Shown: piece after piece, positions 29,401 through 43,462 of the stretch
Numbering within the stretch: the stretch's first letter is position 1
How the letters are laid out: every line of letters begins with the position of its first letter
Assembly (NCBI GenBank): GCA_026261815.1
Contig: JAMPIT010000437.1
Coordinates: 7,266,001 to 7,330,000, forward strand
DNA: 64,000 bases
Reading direction: 5' to 3'
Source of the DNA: Monarcha castaneiventris obscurior
Lineage: Eukaryota > Chordata > Aves > Passeriformes > Monarchidae
Notes under the pieces: generated by a model
Told to the model about the DNA's origin: nothing
Databases searched by the model: none
Seen by the model: the letters and a program-made list of their open reading frames with translations, nothing else
Position numbers and translations under genes: made by a program

Positions 29401-32400
29401 TCTTTGCTCTTCACAGCTGGGGACTGGCATTAACAAGATGTTCTGGAGACAAACAGTGCCCTGGTGACACGAGAGGGAGCAGGAGCAGCAGCAGTGGTGT
29501 CCCAGGTAACCCTCCCCAGCCTCGGGCTGCACTGATCAATCAGCAAGGACCTGGAGAGCCGGCAGCCAGGAGAGTTTGGCTCTTCATCCCTCTGTGATGA
29601 TTTCCCCTCTGCCTCATCCCTGGCATGTTTTAGTTTCGACCTCATTAGATACGTGACTGAAAGCACTTAAGCATTAGAGCCCAGGCATACAAGCAATTAA
29701 CAGCAGATTTATAAATGTCACCGGCTTGGTCTCCTCATTGTTGTGGCACACAAAAGGCTATTCTGAACTCTGGATTCCTTAAGGCACAAAATCAATGAGT
29801 AAAATGGTTTAAAAAATATGAGCCTATAGAGCTTTACGTCCTTGTGGTTCTTGCCAGAGTAAAATGCATTAGTTCCCTGGGGAGCTGTGGGAATCACACT
29901 AATTTTCTCAAGAAAAGAAAATCTGAAAGCCCTCAGCAAGAACTCAGGAAATGGTACTTTGCATTTGATGCTTGGCCACAATAAAAATATTTATTCACTG
30001 GAATAACTGTAAGAGAACATTTTAAGAGCTTTTCTATGTACATTTTTCCACCCAAACTTATGTCAAACTGTCAACCACCTGAAATACACATTACAAAAAC
30101 ATACCCAGAAAGTACAGGGAAAAGATTCTTTGAGATACAGGAAACTTCTGAGTTGGATTTTTTTTATTTTTGCTGTTTCCACTGTGGCATTTGAAAGTTC
30201 AGATGTGACATTAATGATTTGTGAGGGTGAACTGGCCAGCAACTCACAAATGGCTCCCGAATTTGCTATTCCAGGAAACAGCAGGCAAAGGGAAGCAGCA
30301 GGGTCTGTCAAGAGTTCAGCTGTTTGATCTGCTGCCTGGTGAAATCTCCAGGCTCTGTGCCCTGCTCTAACCTGTTTCTTATTACTTGTAGTTGAAGCTA
30401 TTTTTGAGTCAGTCAGCAATCATATATTGTGCTGTTTGCTACAGATCTAATTAAAATAATACTGGTACAGGATCTAGTTATGTTCTTTTCCCTGGAAAAG
30501 TGTTTGTCTGATTTGAAATAGGGGTAACGTGGAGGCCACAGTGTGATACATTTCAGCCCTACTTTGCCACCTAATACCAGACTCCTGAGATTAGCTTTTC
30601 TCAAATGATTCTCTCTAAGCCACAGGCCTCAAATTCAGCAATGAGCTGAAATGGCTGCTGGCTGAAAAAGTTATCACTGATACAGATATCCCCTGAAACT
30701 GGATTTTAGAGAGAACATTCTGTTTATACACAAAGGAACACCAAATTATACCTTATTAGTCATGGTTACAGTTTCATGTGAATGTTTTGAAATAAATATA
30801 ATTGTGAGATAATGCATTTGGGCCACATTCACTGCTGTCCCAAGTGCTGTGACTTCAGTAGTGTTTGCTGTCATCAAATTCTGACCTTCCTACATCAGTA
30901 TTATCAGAAGAGTTGTGGAGAGTGATGTAGCTTTTGGAATCCATGGGGATTTCAGCATGTTTTGAGGAGAACACTGCGAAACACATCCAGAGAAAGATCA
31001 CAAGAGAATGCAGAGGCCATTCCTTAACAATGCCTCCCTGTTCAACATCACTTCAACACATCCTTGATCCAGGGGCTTACAGACATTATCATATATCCTG
31101 ATCTCTCCTGTCCTGTGTGTGGTGAAGCCTGCAGGTTCCGTTGTTACATCTGACACAGAGGAGAGTCCCAGCCAGGAAGGAACTTCTCATGCTCAGGTGT
31201 TGCAAGGGGCACATCTAAGCCACACGAAGGAATGGAGAGCAGTGAAACTTCTCTAACACAATGTTCCTGAACCAATGAGTCTGCCTGGGAAGCTGGTGTT
31301 CTTCATTACCACAGATCTGGCACCTCACCAAAGTGGTTTGGTTGCTGTCAAGTTCTCGGTGCAGTGTGCACTGAGCGTCCAATTCTGGTCACAGTGATGG
31401 GTTCTCCTCACAGAGCACCAGCTGCCACGGAGAGCTGCCTGCAGGATTTCTGTGTAAAAGCCATATCAAAATTGAAAGATGTATCATAGATCAGAGGGTG
31501 TATTGATGGGAGGATCCTGAATTATGCCACAGCCCCTATTGAGCCATGGGGCAGGAGTTCCCAGGAAAGTGGGTGATAGGAACCAACCACGGGTGTCACA
31601 CAGTGTGGTCGCGTTCCAGCAGCAGCTGCATTGCCCCAGCCCTGTGTAAGCTGTGGGCTGGGATTTCTGTGCTGCATCACCTCGAGGCACAGCACAGGAG
31701 ATCACCATTCCTTTATCTCCCCTGGCGTTTGGCAAAAACAAATAATATCTGGAAGTAAAATGGTTAGCATAGGTTTACTACCTTTGAGGGAAACAAGTCA
31801 CAAAAGGGTAAATTGAAATTAACTGGGTTGAACAAAAGGTAAATTGATAGGATTATACCAGGTTCACAAAAAGGGAGGACTTTCTTCTATTCTGTGACCT
31901 TTCATGAGGACAAGTTTGAGGAAACACACAAGAATGAAGAGAGACGATTCTGAGCTCCAGCTAAATAGCAGTAATCAGTTGTTTTTAGCAGGTGCTGTAA
32001 GCCCTAAACAGTGGGATTTTGCTACATGGAGCCTTTTTTGTCTAAATCCAAGGATGAACTAGACTAAGGACAGGTAGATGCAGCTGGCTATGGGCACTGT
32101 TTCCAAAGCTCAGTGGCATCTCATCTGCTCTGGTGGGAATATAGAAGGAAAATTTCTTCTCAACAGACAACTCATCTAAGAATAACCCCTCAAACAGATT
32201 TTCAGGCTTTTTTTTGTATGTAGATATTAAGCAGAAGTAGTTTACGACTACTGAGACAGATTTGGTTATTAGGAATTTGCATCTTAAGTTGAATTGAACT
32301 GGGAAAAAATTCCCTCTAAAATATTTTCTTCTATTTTTAATTCCCATTTTGAATTTAAATTCTTGATTTCAGGTGACCATCCAGGGCAATTTATGCTATG

Positions 32401-35400
32401 GCTTCACAGTGTGTTATAGCAATAACTACAGATGCAAGCTTGCCAGACCTATTGCTGCAAGGAACAGTTGCTGCAGTATCTACTCTATTACTAAAAACTG
32501 ATTGAAATATGAACTATGAAATGATGACTATGAAATATAAAATTGTCATCTGTGCGGTGAATCATACTCATTTTCATAAATATATCTGTTCATATATACA
32601 CCAAAATCGCAGATGTTTCCATTCCAGGAATAAGATTCAACTGCTATGATACCTTTTAATGTTGCCAAACAGTTGTTTGTTTCCTGAAGCTAATGGTGAG
32701 TCAAGAGTAACATCAAGATGCAGTTTGGTAAATGGATGAATGCTGGGTTAAAATAAGGTGATTAATTGTACAGCAGAGATCACTTGTAGCTGCTGGGAAA
32801 ATGCAGTCACTGAGAACAAAGACAAAGAAATAAATCCCATGTTAATGAAACCTCCCGCGTGTGCTTTGGATGCACTCTGGATGAGTTACAGAAAAAAGTA
32901 TAGAAAGAAACTGGGAAGAAAATAGCTTGCTTCTTGGAGGTCTCAGAATCTTGATGAAATACAAAAAAAATTGAATTCAACCTGGAAAAATACCAGTTAA
33001 TCTCAAGGAAAAGAGTTCATGTTGTACATACTCACAGTGGTGGACAAATCTGGGAAGTAGTAACATGAAGGACCGAGAAACAGTTGGAATGCCTGTACTC
33101 CTGCAGCATGAACAAGGAGGCATTGTTCATCTCCACAGAACTCTGGCAGAAGAATACATGTGTTTCTAGGTAGCTCATTACAACAAACAAATTGAAGGTC
33201 GTTCAGCACAGGGCAGAAATAACTACAGAGGGATTTTTGTATAGAGAAAAAGGGAAGGTTGGGATGGATCAATATTTATAGGCTGGTGAAAAGAAGGTTA
33301 AGTGGTTGAAAGCAAAGAACTTGCCAGCAGTCTACAAATGGGATAAGCAGCAAGAAAGAAGAAGAATTCTTTAGAATGTTCTAAGGTAGAAAGAAGGAAG
33401 ACATTAAAATTTAAGCTGAATACCATGATAAAAACTCTGATACAGAAATGAACTCGTAAAAATCTCCCAGGGAACTATCTGAACCTCACTGCTTGAAGAC
33501 TTGGACAAAGTCTTGACTAAAGATATTTCTGGGAATAATTCATTTCCATTAGTATCAGGACATGACCTTCTCACCAACTCCCATTAATCTGCACTGAGTA
33601 AGTGCCTTATGAGGCAGCAGCAGGGACTGGGCTGGTTGTTAATGCTTGGCTGGGGGAAAATAAACTCCAAACAAGAGCAGTTCAGACCCATAACAGGGCC
33701 TGGGACCAGTCCTATTTCCCAGATGTGTCCATATAGATCTACACTGAGTGAGTATCTCCCAAAGGCTTTGAAATTCATAAGTCATTTGTATTAGAATAGG
33801 ATCTACAGTAATTAACTTCTTTATCTATAATAACTCCAAAGTGAAATGAGATTTGAAAAATAATGTCTGTCTTTTCTGTTGGTGAGTTTGCAGATTGTGG
33901 CTTTCCTTCCGGATTGACTTTTTGATAACTCAATGACTTTCTGTTCTGGTCCTTAGGGATTTTCCTTGTGGGAGCACTAAGTGTCTCACTGTCTTTGCCT
34001 GGGCTTCAGACAAAGCTCCTGGCTGTCATTTTCTCATTCCTCTTCTGCCATATTGTGCCAGTGGGACCATCTTCACCAAACAGGCTCAGTGACTTCCTTG
34101 GGAAGGAGCAGTCTCCCTGTAGGCTAGATGGGTCTGTCTAACTTGGACACTCTTTTAAGGAATATTCTCAGACTGAAAATGCCCAAATCAAACATTTACT
34201 GTCCATTGCAACCTCCCATAGTACTCACATCCCACCTCTAGTTCAGGCAGGTTCAGATAAAATTAAAAGCCTCCAGACTGTTTGGTATCATATGTGAAAG
34301 TAGTTGTGACCTCAAATCACAGATAAAGCAGATAAAAAGTACTAAAAGCCACTGCTGCACCTGGCACTGACAACTCTGTTGGAAGTCACAGTTGGGTGTG
34401 TCACCTGAAGATGAATCAAACACAGATTTCCCACAGGAACCTTTGCAACCTAATAAGAAATATAAGGTGTGGGGGGAAGTTTTTGCTGTTTGTGTTCATA
34501 TGCCAAGACTATGCTGCACGTTCACATTCACATTATTACTAAATTTAGTAAATAAAAGTCTATGCAATTATATCCAGAATGATTTGGGGTGAGTAGCACA
34601 GAGCAGTGCAAAAGAGAACTACTGTTCTGGTGGTTTTGTGTTCTAGGACAGTTGAAGAGACTGTTTTCATAGACAGCATCCTTTTAGTTTTCCAGTATGT
34701 TTTGCCCTGTAGAAATATCCTCTGGTGTGTTTTGTTGGGGATTTTTTTAATGTCACTGTGGGAGTACAGTGTGTGCCCAGGAGCAAATAATGACTCTTAA
34801 GATGATTAACATGTTATTAAACTCTGGGATAATCGCTGTCCTGTCAAGTGTCAACTCGTGCATTTCATCAGCCCCATGTGACAGTGCTGGACTGCTCATT
34901 GCTTTCTTTGATCTATTTTTCATGATCAGCTGCTGAATGTGACCCCTTTGGAACTGCAAACAGCATAAAGAAAACAGAAGTGGGTAAACATTACTAAGTC
35001 ACCCAAAAAAATAATACTGTTTTTATACCAATTGAAGTAAGCCTAAGCTGACTTCTCATGTGGCAACGTATGGGTGGGATTGGTACCAGTGAACAGCTGG
35101 GGCATAACAAAGTGTGAACTTTGCAAGAAATACAGATAATTCTGCTTTTCAGACTCCTGAGGAGTCACGTACAAGCCCCTGCATGATGAAATGAACCTGT
35201 ACCCTCTGCTGCAAGTGCTTTTGCATTGGCCAAAGAGCTAAGCCCGAGTTTATGCCAGGGCCTTGAGCCTTGAGTACATGTCCTTATGGAGTTTAGTTGG
35301 ATGAGTTAATGGGTTTAGTGGGCTGAGTTCAAGTTCAGCTTCTTCACTTCTAAGAGCTGCTATGAAGAAAACTAGAAGGGAGGGCATCCCCCTGCTTTCC

Positions 35401-38400
35401 CTAGGTAGTTGCTGTTAAGTTGAGGGTTTACTATAATTTTCCCCATGTTACTCTGCAGCCCTGTTGCAGTTGTGTCTGTGCTGAGTTCTGGCTCCAGCTT
35501 GATCCTAGACCCAAACCCAGCAGCTGTCTGTCCAGCTGGAGCTGTGTCATCACCAAGGGGCCACTGGGCAACCACTGGGCTGTGTCTGACCCTGATCACT
35601 GGCCCCAGCCCTGACCCTGACACTCCTGTTTTGCTCACATGCAGGTGGCCTTTGCTGCTCTTGCTTTGTCACTGTTCTGATTTCCTGCACCTGAGTAACT
35701 GGGTTAACTCTGCTTGGTTTGGGGCTTCCAAGTAAAATGAGTGAAGGGCTGTAATAATTGCTTTTCAAGGTCTATCATGTTGCATAGCCAACAACTGAAA
35801 TCAAACTTGTAAGTAATGGTGTATTTTACCCAACAGAGGAGTGAGACCAAAGGCAGAGAAAGATACCCTGTGAAGTGGTACAGTTCACCTGCTGGGAGAC
35901 TTTGATTTCTACCACCCTGCTGCTGCCTCTTTTCAGCTGTACAAGAGAACAGTGGCTCTCTCCACTGAAAAATTCATTTGTTTTGTTTTTTGGGTTTTGC
36001 CAGGGAGCCAGCATTTAATCACTAAGATGTGTCATGTTGCTAATCTGTGTGACAGCTTGATGCACGGAGGGATGTTCCCCACTGAAAATGTAAACAATTC
36101 ATGCTGTATATTGTTCCTCCTAAAGAATCTACAGATTTTTGCTAATAATGGTTTTCCTTTTTCCTTTTTACAAAACAATGTCTGCATTGTTTCCAATTAC
36201 AAAAAGAGCAATGTGTCTGCATTTCCATTCTGGTATCAGTGATGCTAAACAGCTCTTGTACTCTTATCTTACTTTACAATATATTTTTCTTCTCTGTGAT
36301 CATTATTTTAAAGCACAAAGCAATAATATGTTTTCTTTGGGGGGGAAAAAAAGGATTTGTATATCGGACTAGCCAGGCTGCTGCTTTCTCCTGCTCTTTC
36401 TGGCTTCTAACACAGCTATTAGAGACCAAAATGACAGTTTCATCTCCCAGCTGTGTGAGGTGCAATTTCTAAAGTTGAATACATAGGTTTATGGTCCATT
36501 TTAGGAGCCAGCAGGAACTATTGCTCAGAGCCTGCCATTACATCTTAGAGTTCCACAATAACCCTTCTTATATTTTGATACCTTCATTTGGTCTTACTGG
36601 AAATATTGTGTATCCTAATTTACTTTCCCCTCTCCTTTCCCTGTAATGTATCCTCCCTTTATGTGCTGCTGGTAGAGTGGGGTTCTTTTGACAGCACTTT
36701 GCCACAACTGATTTGTCAAAGACTCTCTATAGCTTCTGACCACCTGACCCTGTAAATTATCTATACACGAAGGCACTTCTAGCTCTGTGTAGGGAAGGCT
36801 TTTCCTTTTATCTCGGCACTCAATGCTGAAATAACCCTCATAGTCTGGGGAAAACCCCTTCCCCCTTTTGGAATTTCCAAACCTCTTCTGGATTGCAGGA
36901 GCCAGAACTCCCTTTGGATGCTGAACATTATTTAAATTTACAAATTCTGAAGAAAAACTGTACTTCATATTTTTCAGATGTACTTTGTGATCACTCCTAA
37001 CACAAGGCAGGCTTTTCCAGCTTTAAAGAAGTGAAGTGCTAAATTTGCATGATGAGATTACAAACCAGGTTAGAGAGGTGAAAGATAAAAAATAATAGCA
37101 GGCTGCATTGGAGGACCTGACAATAACCTGTTTTCCTGGCTGCCACTAAAATTTCTCAGAGGCACATTCTGGCAGGGGGGGCAACCAGGCAGTTTAACCA
37201 CATCAGCTTGAAGAGTTACTTTTCAGGCCCAACCTTTTCCTGGGCTATTAACCTTCTATTTAAACTTTCGATTGCACATACAATATCTGGCACTACCCAA
37301 GCCTCATAGCCTTTTTGAAAATGCTACATCATTTCCTTCCAGCTTCTCAACTAAGGAAACACTGCATCGGAGCTTTGATTAACCCCCGCTGTCAGTGAAG
37401 ATACAGATTAGAACTCGAGTAGCCTGAATTGTGCCTATAAGGATTTTGTTGATGCCTTTTTATAGACAGTATGTTGACATTTTGTACAGATGGAAAAATC
37501 TGGATTTCTTTCTCCCACTTACTGTTCTCCTACGCTCATACACACAGTCTCCCATGTATATATTTGCCAGCTGTAGGAGGATCAGATCATCACAGTTACA
37601 AGAGGGGAGTATTAAACACCAGTGGTTTAGATTTGTATGTTTATTTCTCACTCCCAATGAACTCAGCACAGAGCTACAGCTGTAATTAATTGCGACAGCA
37701 AAAAATTTCATGTAAGAACTTAATTTGTGGTATACTAATTATCATCCTTCTTAGGCCAGAATCACAAAGGTATTCAGATGCCTAATTTACGGTGTTTTGT
37801 TACCTCCTTAGGTACATTTAGCTGCCTATATCTTAAAAAAACAGAATTTGGTGTCAGTGTCGTAAAATGTGTTATGAAAGAGAGATGCATGGAATGCATA
37901 CCTTGCATTTCAGGTTGTCTCTGTGCTTGATTTGGGACACAATATTGGAGGTTGGGGTTTTTGGTTTAATTTGGGGTTTTCTGTAAGAGAGCAGTTCTGG
38001 CCCTTCCTGTCTTTTTGGCAGGGGTCCCTCACTTCTGCTCTAAGTCATGGCCATTACCTGCACATATACACATCTTTATTTCACAGAAGTTGGGGTTTTT
38101 TTTCACATTTAAGGCTCCCTCCTCCTGTTTCTGCTTTAGATTTTAATCTGTTTCAGAGCCTCTGTTCCCTGTGATTATGTATTTTGTTCAACTGCCTTAA
38201 TAAGAGGAGAATTGAGAGGAAATCAACAGCTGCATATTTCTTATATTCCAGAAGCCCCAGCCAAACCATGTCTGGACTTTGACACTTGATTGCATTGATG
38301 TGTTTTGATTAAGTCATAATTATAGACAGCAGGGCATGCAAAGAAAGTTTAGTTACCAATTCCTGCCTTTCATGCTTGACGTAAAACCTGCTGAAGTCAG

Positions 38401-38559
38401 TGGGAATCCACAAAGTCTCCATCCAAAATCCCTCAGAGGCACAAAACTACCCATTAATACCAGTGACAGCTGTTTTTGTCTCAGCCTTTGTAATTTCTTC
38501 ACTGAGCTAAAAGGCAGACTGGAACACCAGGCAACAGGTTTTACTTACAGAATTTAAAA
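23406..38559. other. Intergenic, no gene recognised
   Basis: About 15 kb of AT-rich noncoding DNA. Small imperfect repeats occur (AAAGTACATAAAA words at 29187-29213, GGTAAATTGA words at 31805-31850). No coding exon, named transposon or RNA gene was recognised; the longest open frames (about 120 codons) look random. Confidence 0.55.
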
Positions 38560-39420
38560 GTTTTATGACAGAAAATGGAAACCTCTAACAATAAATTACA
38601 AACCTAAAGATAATTATTAAGTTCAGAGCAGACTTTTTTTCTTTTTCATGGCTTATTAATTTACTTGCAAGTCATTCCAGCTTTCTAGATTTAACATTGT
38701 GAGGAATTCACCACATGTTTAAACAAATAAATATCATATACATACATCAGTTCGGCATTTCACTGTTCCATCTGGCCTCTGCTTTTGGTTGACAGGAAAA
38801 ACAAACCTGATCTGTTGAGAGACTAATGCATATCTACTTAAGGCTGTTACTTACTGGAATTATATCAACCAGATAATTCTGTAATTAACTTCTCTTTCTG
38901 TTTCTAAAACTATTTCTTAATCACTGTATTTTCAAACAATTCTTATTGAGATAAAAATTAATTGGAAATCATATCACACCAATTCAGCTTATCATTTTTA
39001 ATGAGAGTTTCACCTGCTAAAGACAGAAATAATTTCGGTACATTTTATTTGTTTTCAAGGTATGCTCATGCATTAAATGGGAGCAAACACATAGATAATT
39101 AATCTGTAGTGTGAATTTGTATTGCCAACTGTTTAGCTCTTCCTAAGTTAATTAAAGCAGTTTCAACATTTTAGTTTTAGTGTAGTTTAAGTAGTGACAA
39201 ATTTAAAAGAAATAAAGAGGCTGCTAATTAGTTTGTGATGATGGTTACATGCCTGGTTCATTGCAAGCAATTGAGAAAACAACTTCTGATTTTTGTACAT
39301 TGCTCTTTAGGCAGTATTTATTGCACATGTTGCACAAATAGAATGTTAGAGAAACTGACCATGAGATACATAAATAAGTCGGTTGTTTTACCAGAAATAG
39401 AAAACCTTCAACTGGTTTAG
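38560..39420. promoter_or_regulatory. Candidate enhancer: AT-rich block with clustered TAATTA sites
   Basis: Four TAATTA homeodomain-core sites at 38882-38887, 39096-39101, 39149-39154 and 39225-39230, the third inside TTAATTAA, plus several TTAATT/ATTAAA variants, in non-repetitive DNA. This look is common in conserved developmental enhancers. Conservation cannot be measured here. Confidence 0.3.
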
Positions 39421-42400
39421 ATCTTCAAAATATTTTTAGAGCCTTCTTTAAACAACTTTTGAAAGTTCATACATGTTCTATGACAGTTATAAAGATGCAA
39501 ATTGCTGGAAAAAGAATTTTATCATAAAAACGTGAATACTCCTCTACTACAAACAAGATACTTAATAACAAAGAGAAATTGCACGCTTAAAGATCTTCTA
39601 GTACTTGCAGCCTTGAGGTCAAATATTCACACTGTATTTTGCTACACCCTGGAAGTGTAATTTTGGGCTCTAAGGATGTGATCTACTCTGCTGACTGGAA
39701 AGTTTTGATGCTGCTTTAAGGTGCAATCACTCTAAAACTTGAAATCCAGGATGACTCTCCCTTGCTATAAAGCAGGAGATACGGCAGGTCTGTGGAGTGT
39801 TAGAAGCTGGAAAATCCATGAAAACCTCACAAAACCCTGTCTGCTCAGCACAGCTGCTGCTGAGCCCTCATGTATCACAGGAATTTGCTCTGCAGGCAGG
39901 ATTTCTAGATGAACTGCAAGCTGTACAGGTGTGTGTGTACATATTGTCTGTGTCATGATTGCTGCTAAGTTTCCTGACTGGGGTTCCTGCCAAATAAGCA
40001 AACTTTAATTCACCATAACCTGTTTTTCATACTTCGGGTAAAAAAATGTCAAGGGCAATGTTTTCTCCAGTAACCTTTTCAGTTTCACCTGAAACCTTTG
40101 AGCACTTGTCACTGCTCTGCAGGCACAAAATGCTGCACTGGATGCACAAGCTGAACTCACAGCATACAAAGGCTCAGCAGTGCCACTGCCTGCAGCCTGA
40201 CAGAAATCCACAGGACTCAGAGGGGGGTCTCCATTGACATTTCTTAACCATTATTTCTGTTGTACTCCAGCAGTGTGAACTGTCAATTCAGAGCCTGGGC
40301 AGTTTCCACAGTCTGTCCTTGCATATTTATAACATGTAACTGACTATTCTTTGTCTGTGTGTTTCTAGAAATCTGAGAAGTGGAAAGGTCCTTGACACCA
40401 AAAACAGGTGCTGAGCACACTCCAGGTAAGTCTACGTCACTGAAACAGTACTCTCTTACAGACTGTGCCAAAGCTGGACTGAACAATGAACTCGTTACAA
40501 AGAGAAATGCTTGAATGGGCATGGCTTGGGTTGCTCCATCACTCCGAGTTTGGGGTTGTCTTCACACTTCCTCCATCATATTTGGTGATTACACCTGCAG
40601 ACATCGTGTTTTCCTCACAGTAGGGCTATTAGCTGGCTACCAGTTATTCTGTGCTGAAGGTCCTTTCATCAGTCTTGAGATAAAATAATATCTTGGATAT
40701 TGGACAGTCTCCTTGCTGCTCCATAAATTAGCAAGTCTAGGCGGCAGGACTGCTTTTGGCAGAATTTTCCATAAGTCTAACACAGCTGGAAGTGTAACTC
40801 TTCATGTTCATTCTCATTACTACTATTAGCTTCCTCATTCTTAGCCCAAAGGACATATTTAGTTGAATATTTCACTCCCATTTGCAACAGGCTAAAATTC
40901 ATCTTCAAATGTGCCCAAAATTTACAGAGAATAATAATTTGACATGGATGATCTTGGAGAATCTAATCTTTTTATCAGTGATAAAATGTGGCTCTGAGCA
41001 CAAAATCCTTTCCTGCATGAGATTTTCTTGTAAGCCTCACCAGTGATATTGGATACTTGGAAACATTTGAGAAGCAGCTTGACCTTGTTGCATTCAAGCT
41101 GTGCTCACTGGATTTGGATGAAAATCTGCTTAGTATTTCACATACCCACTTTGATGTTCTATCATGCCTATCACTGTTTGGGTTGTTCAGGGGCAATATC
41201 ACTGTGAGTTTGACTCTGGGTTCAAAGCCAACATGGTGTAAATTCGTCATCGTATTATTGTGAGAGTTAAAGGCTGAATGATGGATTTTGTGAGCTGCCT
41301 CTTAGGATGCACTGACCTGAACTGTCAGAAGATCTACATCGAGTGTGTTCAGACAAGTCTGGTCTCAAAGTATCTGGAGTGTTCCTCCTCCAGCAGGGTG
41401 AGATGTTGACTTGCATTGCTTTTTCCTGCAGAATCAGGACACTCCTGCCCACCCTCTTCATTTACTTAGCAGATGGGATCAGCACTCCTCATCCAGGCAG
41501 TTCCTAAATCAATGGAACAGAGGATTAACAGCATATGGAGCATGCCCCCTCCCCAGACCTGGCGTCTCCTGAGCAGTATATATAGCCCTGGATTGATTCC
41601 ATATTCTTCCATTTGTCATTATTCCTGTCTGAACTGTGGCAGCTGCTACACCCTTTTATCAAAAGCATTTCCTATTGGGTAACTGAAATAAAGCAAGCAA
41701 GAATGAAAAGAAAAGCAGAAAACTTCCACCACTGAAAAGATGCAGAGGTACTATTAAAGTCACACTGACTATCCAGGAACTAACCTGTGATAGAAAAGGA
41801 TGCAAAAGCTTGTGTGTGCCCTGGGTGAGGTGGAATAATGTACAATGTCACAGTTTTAAGTTGCTTCTCAGTTCATTACTATAACCTAAAAAATAGGAAC
41901 AAAAATTACATGTTCATACTAACATACTCTGCTCTGGCAAAGCTGTTTCTGAAGATGAAATTTTTTGGGGTAACTTAGTTTGCTTGATGAAGATAATTTC
42001 CGAATGTGTTGAGCCCAGTTTAAGAATGGATCACTTTAAATATGAAGTTAAGCCTCATGTTCAGGGACAAGTAATCTAACTTCTGTGCATTAATGTGTTA
42101 TAAATTACTGAATTTCCTAAAATGCAGTTGATTCTATACAAAGAAGGAAATGTCTCTAAGAAGAATCTGTTGCCGTAGGTGGTTCTGCTTTGACGGTGAT
42201 TTTTGCTAGTGTTTTAAGTCCGGAAGTTGTAACATACAAAGTTGTAACACACTGGAAGTCTTTACTCATAATGTCTAATTTCTCGTACATTGTGTGCGTG
42301 TATCTGCACATGAGACTGGAGAAATGCTTACACAAGCAGAGTTCATGCTTCAAACAACTTTTTTTTTTTATTGCTAGCTCTTGTATTTGCTAAGCAACAG

Positions 42401-43019
42401 CAATTAACTCTTACTCAAAATACCATTCCCTCAAATAAAACTGCCACTATTTGCAGTTGTGCCACACAGCTCAGGACGCTGCACTTGCCCCACAATTCAT
42501 CCAGGAAAGGCTCCTGTCTGCACTGGATCCGTGCAGCTGCATTAACCTTCCCAAATCAACCTGTGTCTAATTAGTCTTAATGTCTAGAAATTTCCATCTG
42601 GTGTTGACAGTGTTTTCCCACCATGGTAACCAGCAATCTAAGAGCACACCTGGTCTCATACAGATGAGGAAGACTTTAAATCAAAATCCTGGCAGCTGTT
42701 TGGTACATAGTAAGTGTTGTGCCTCCTTTATTTTCTTTTGTATTAAAATGGGGGGACATGAAATGAAACTAAAATATAAATCTGTCCTTCCAGTGTCTTC
42801 CCCAAGTCTGCTAAGGCAGTGATATCCCTGCTGGCTTTGAACTGAGCTTCTGAGACCAGAGTCTTTGATATGATCCTTGCCCTCTCAGTCATGCTGCTTC
42901 CTAGAGGAGCCCGTGTCCCTGATCCGCTGACAGACAGATTGCTATTTTTTCTTCAGCATTGTACTGAGGGGAGAAGTGACATTATGCTGTTTGCAGTGGG
43001 TTTTCTCCCCCACCCACCC
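39421..43019. other. Intergenic, no gene recognised
   Basis: AT-rich noncoding DNA with only short, unrecognised open frames. A two-copy GTTGTAACAYAC word lies at 42227-42254. No named repeat was seen. Confidence 0.55.
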
Positions 43020-43190
43020 CCTCCTTTTAAAATTAATTATTAAATTCGGTGCCAGGGACAAATTATTCTTGGGAGCTGAAAAACTGTGATCTTTCTAATA
43101 GGCTTGGATTATTTCCAGCTGGTTTGAAGCACCTTTCTCCATTAGCTGGAGAGGTGATTAGCATGAAGAGCCTCCTGAATGAAGTGTGTT
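43020..43190. promoter_or_regulatory. Candidate conserved noncoding element upstream of TTC14
   Basis: Contains AATTAATTATTAAATT, GGATTATTTCC (OTX-like core GGATTA) and GGTGATTAGCATG in unique sequence about 1.4 kb before the TTC14 start codon. The assignment is by appearance only. Confidence 0.25.
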
Positions 43191-43462
43191 TTTAGCATCT
43201 AAAGTCAGCTCTGGGGAGCAGGACGGCCAGGCCTGTGGCAGTAGCTTGGCTGTGCCCTCAGCCCATCGCCTTCTCGCCAAGGAATGGCCTGCATTCCCAG
43301 TTTCAGTAAAGCCAGGACATGACATCCCTGCCCGCACACTGTCACACCGTGTCCCCTGTGCGAAGAGCCCACCTGAGGGAGCAGGAATCGGGATTAGGAA
43401 CGCAGCCGAGCTGAGCCCCAGCCCCGCACCGCTGTGCTGGCTCACGCATCCTCCTTTATTCA

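Noticed and set aside
1..43460. Exons of the next gene to the left (PEX5L in other vertebrates)
   Set aside because: No TPR-like or other recognisable coding exon was found on either strand. Noncoding 5' exons cannot be excluded by eye.
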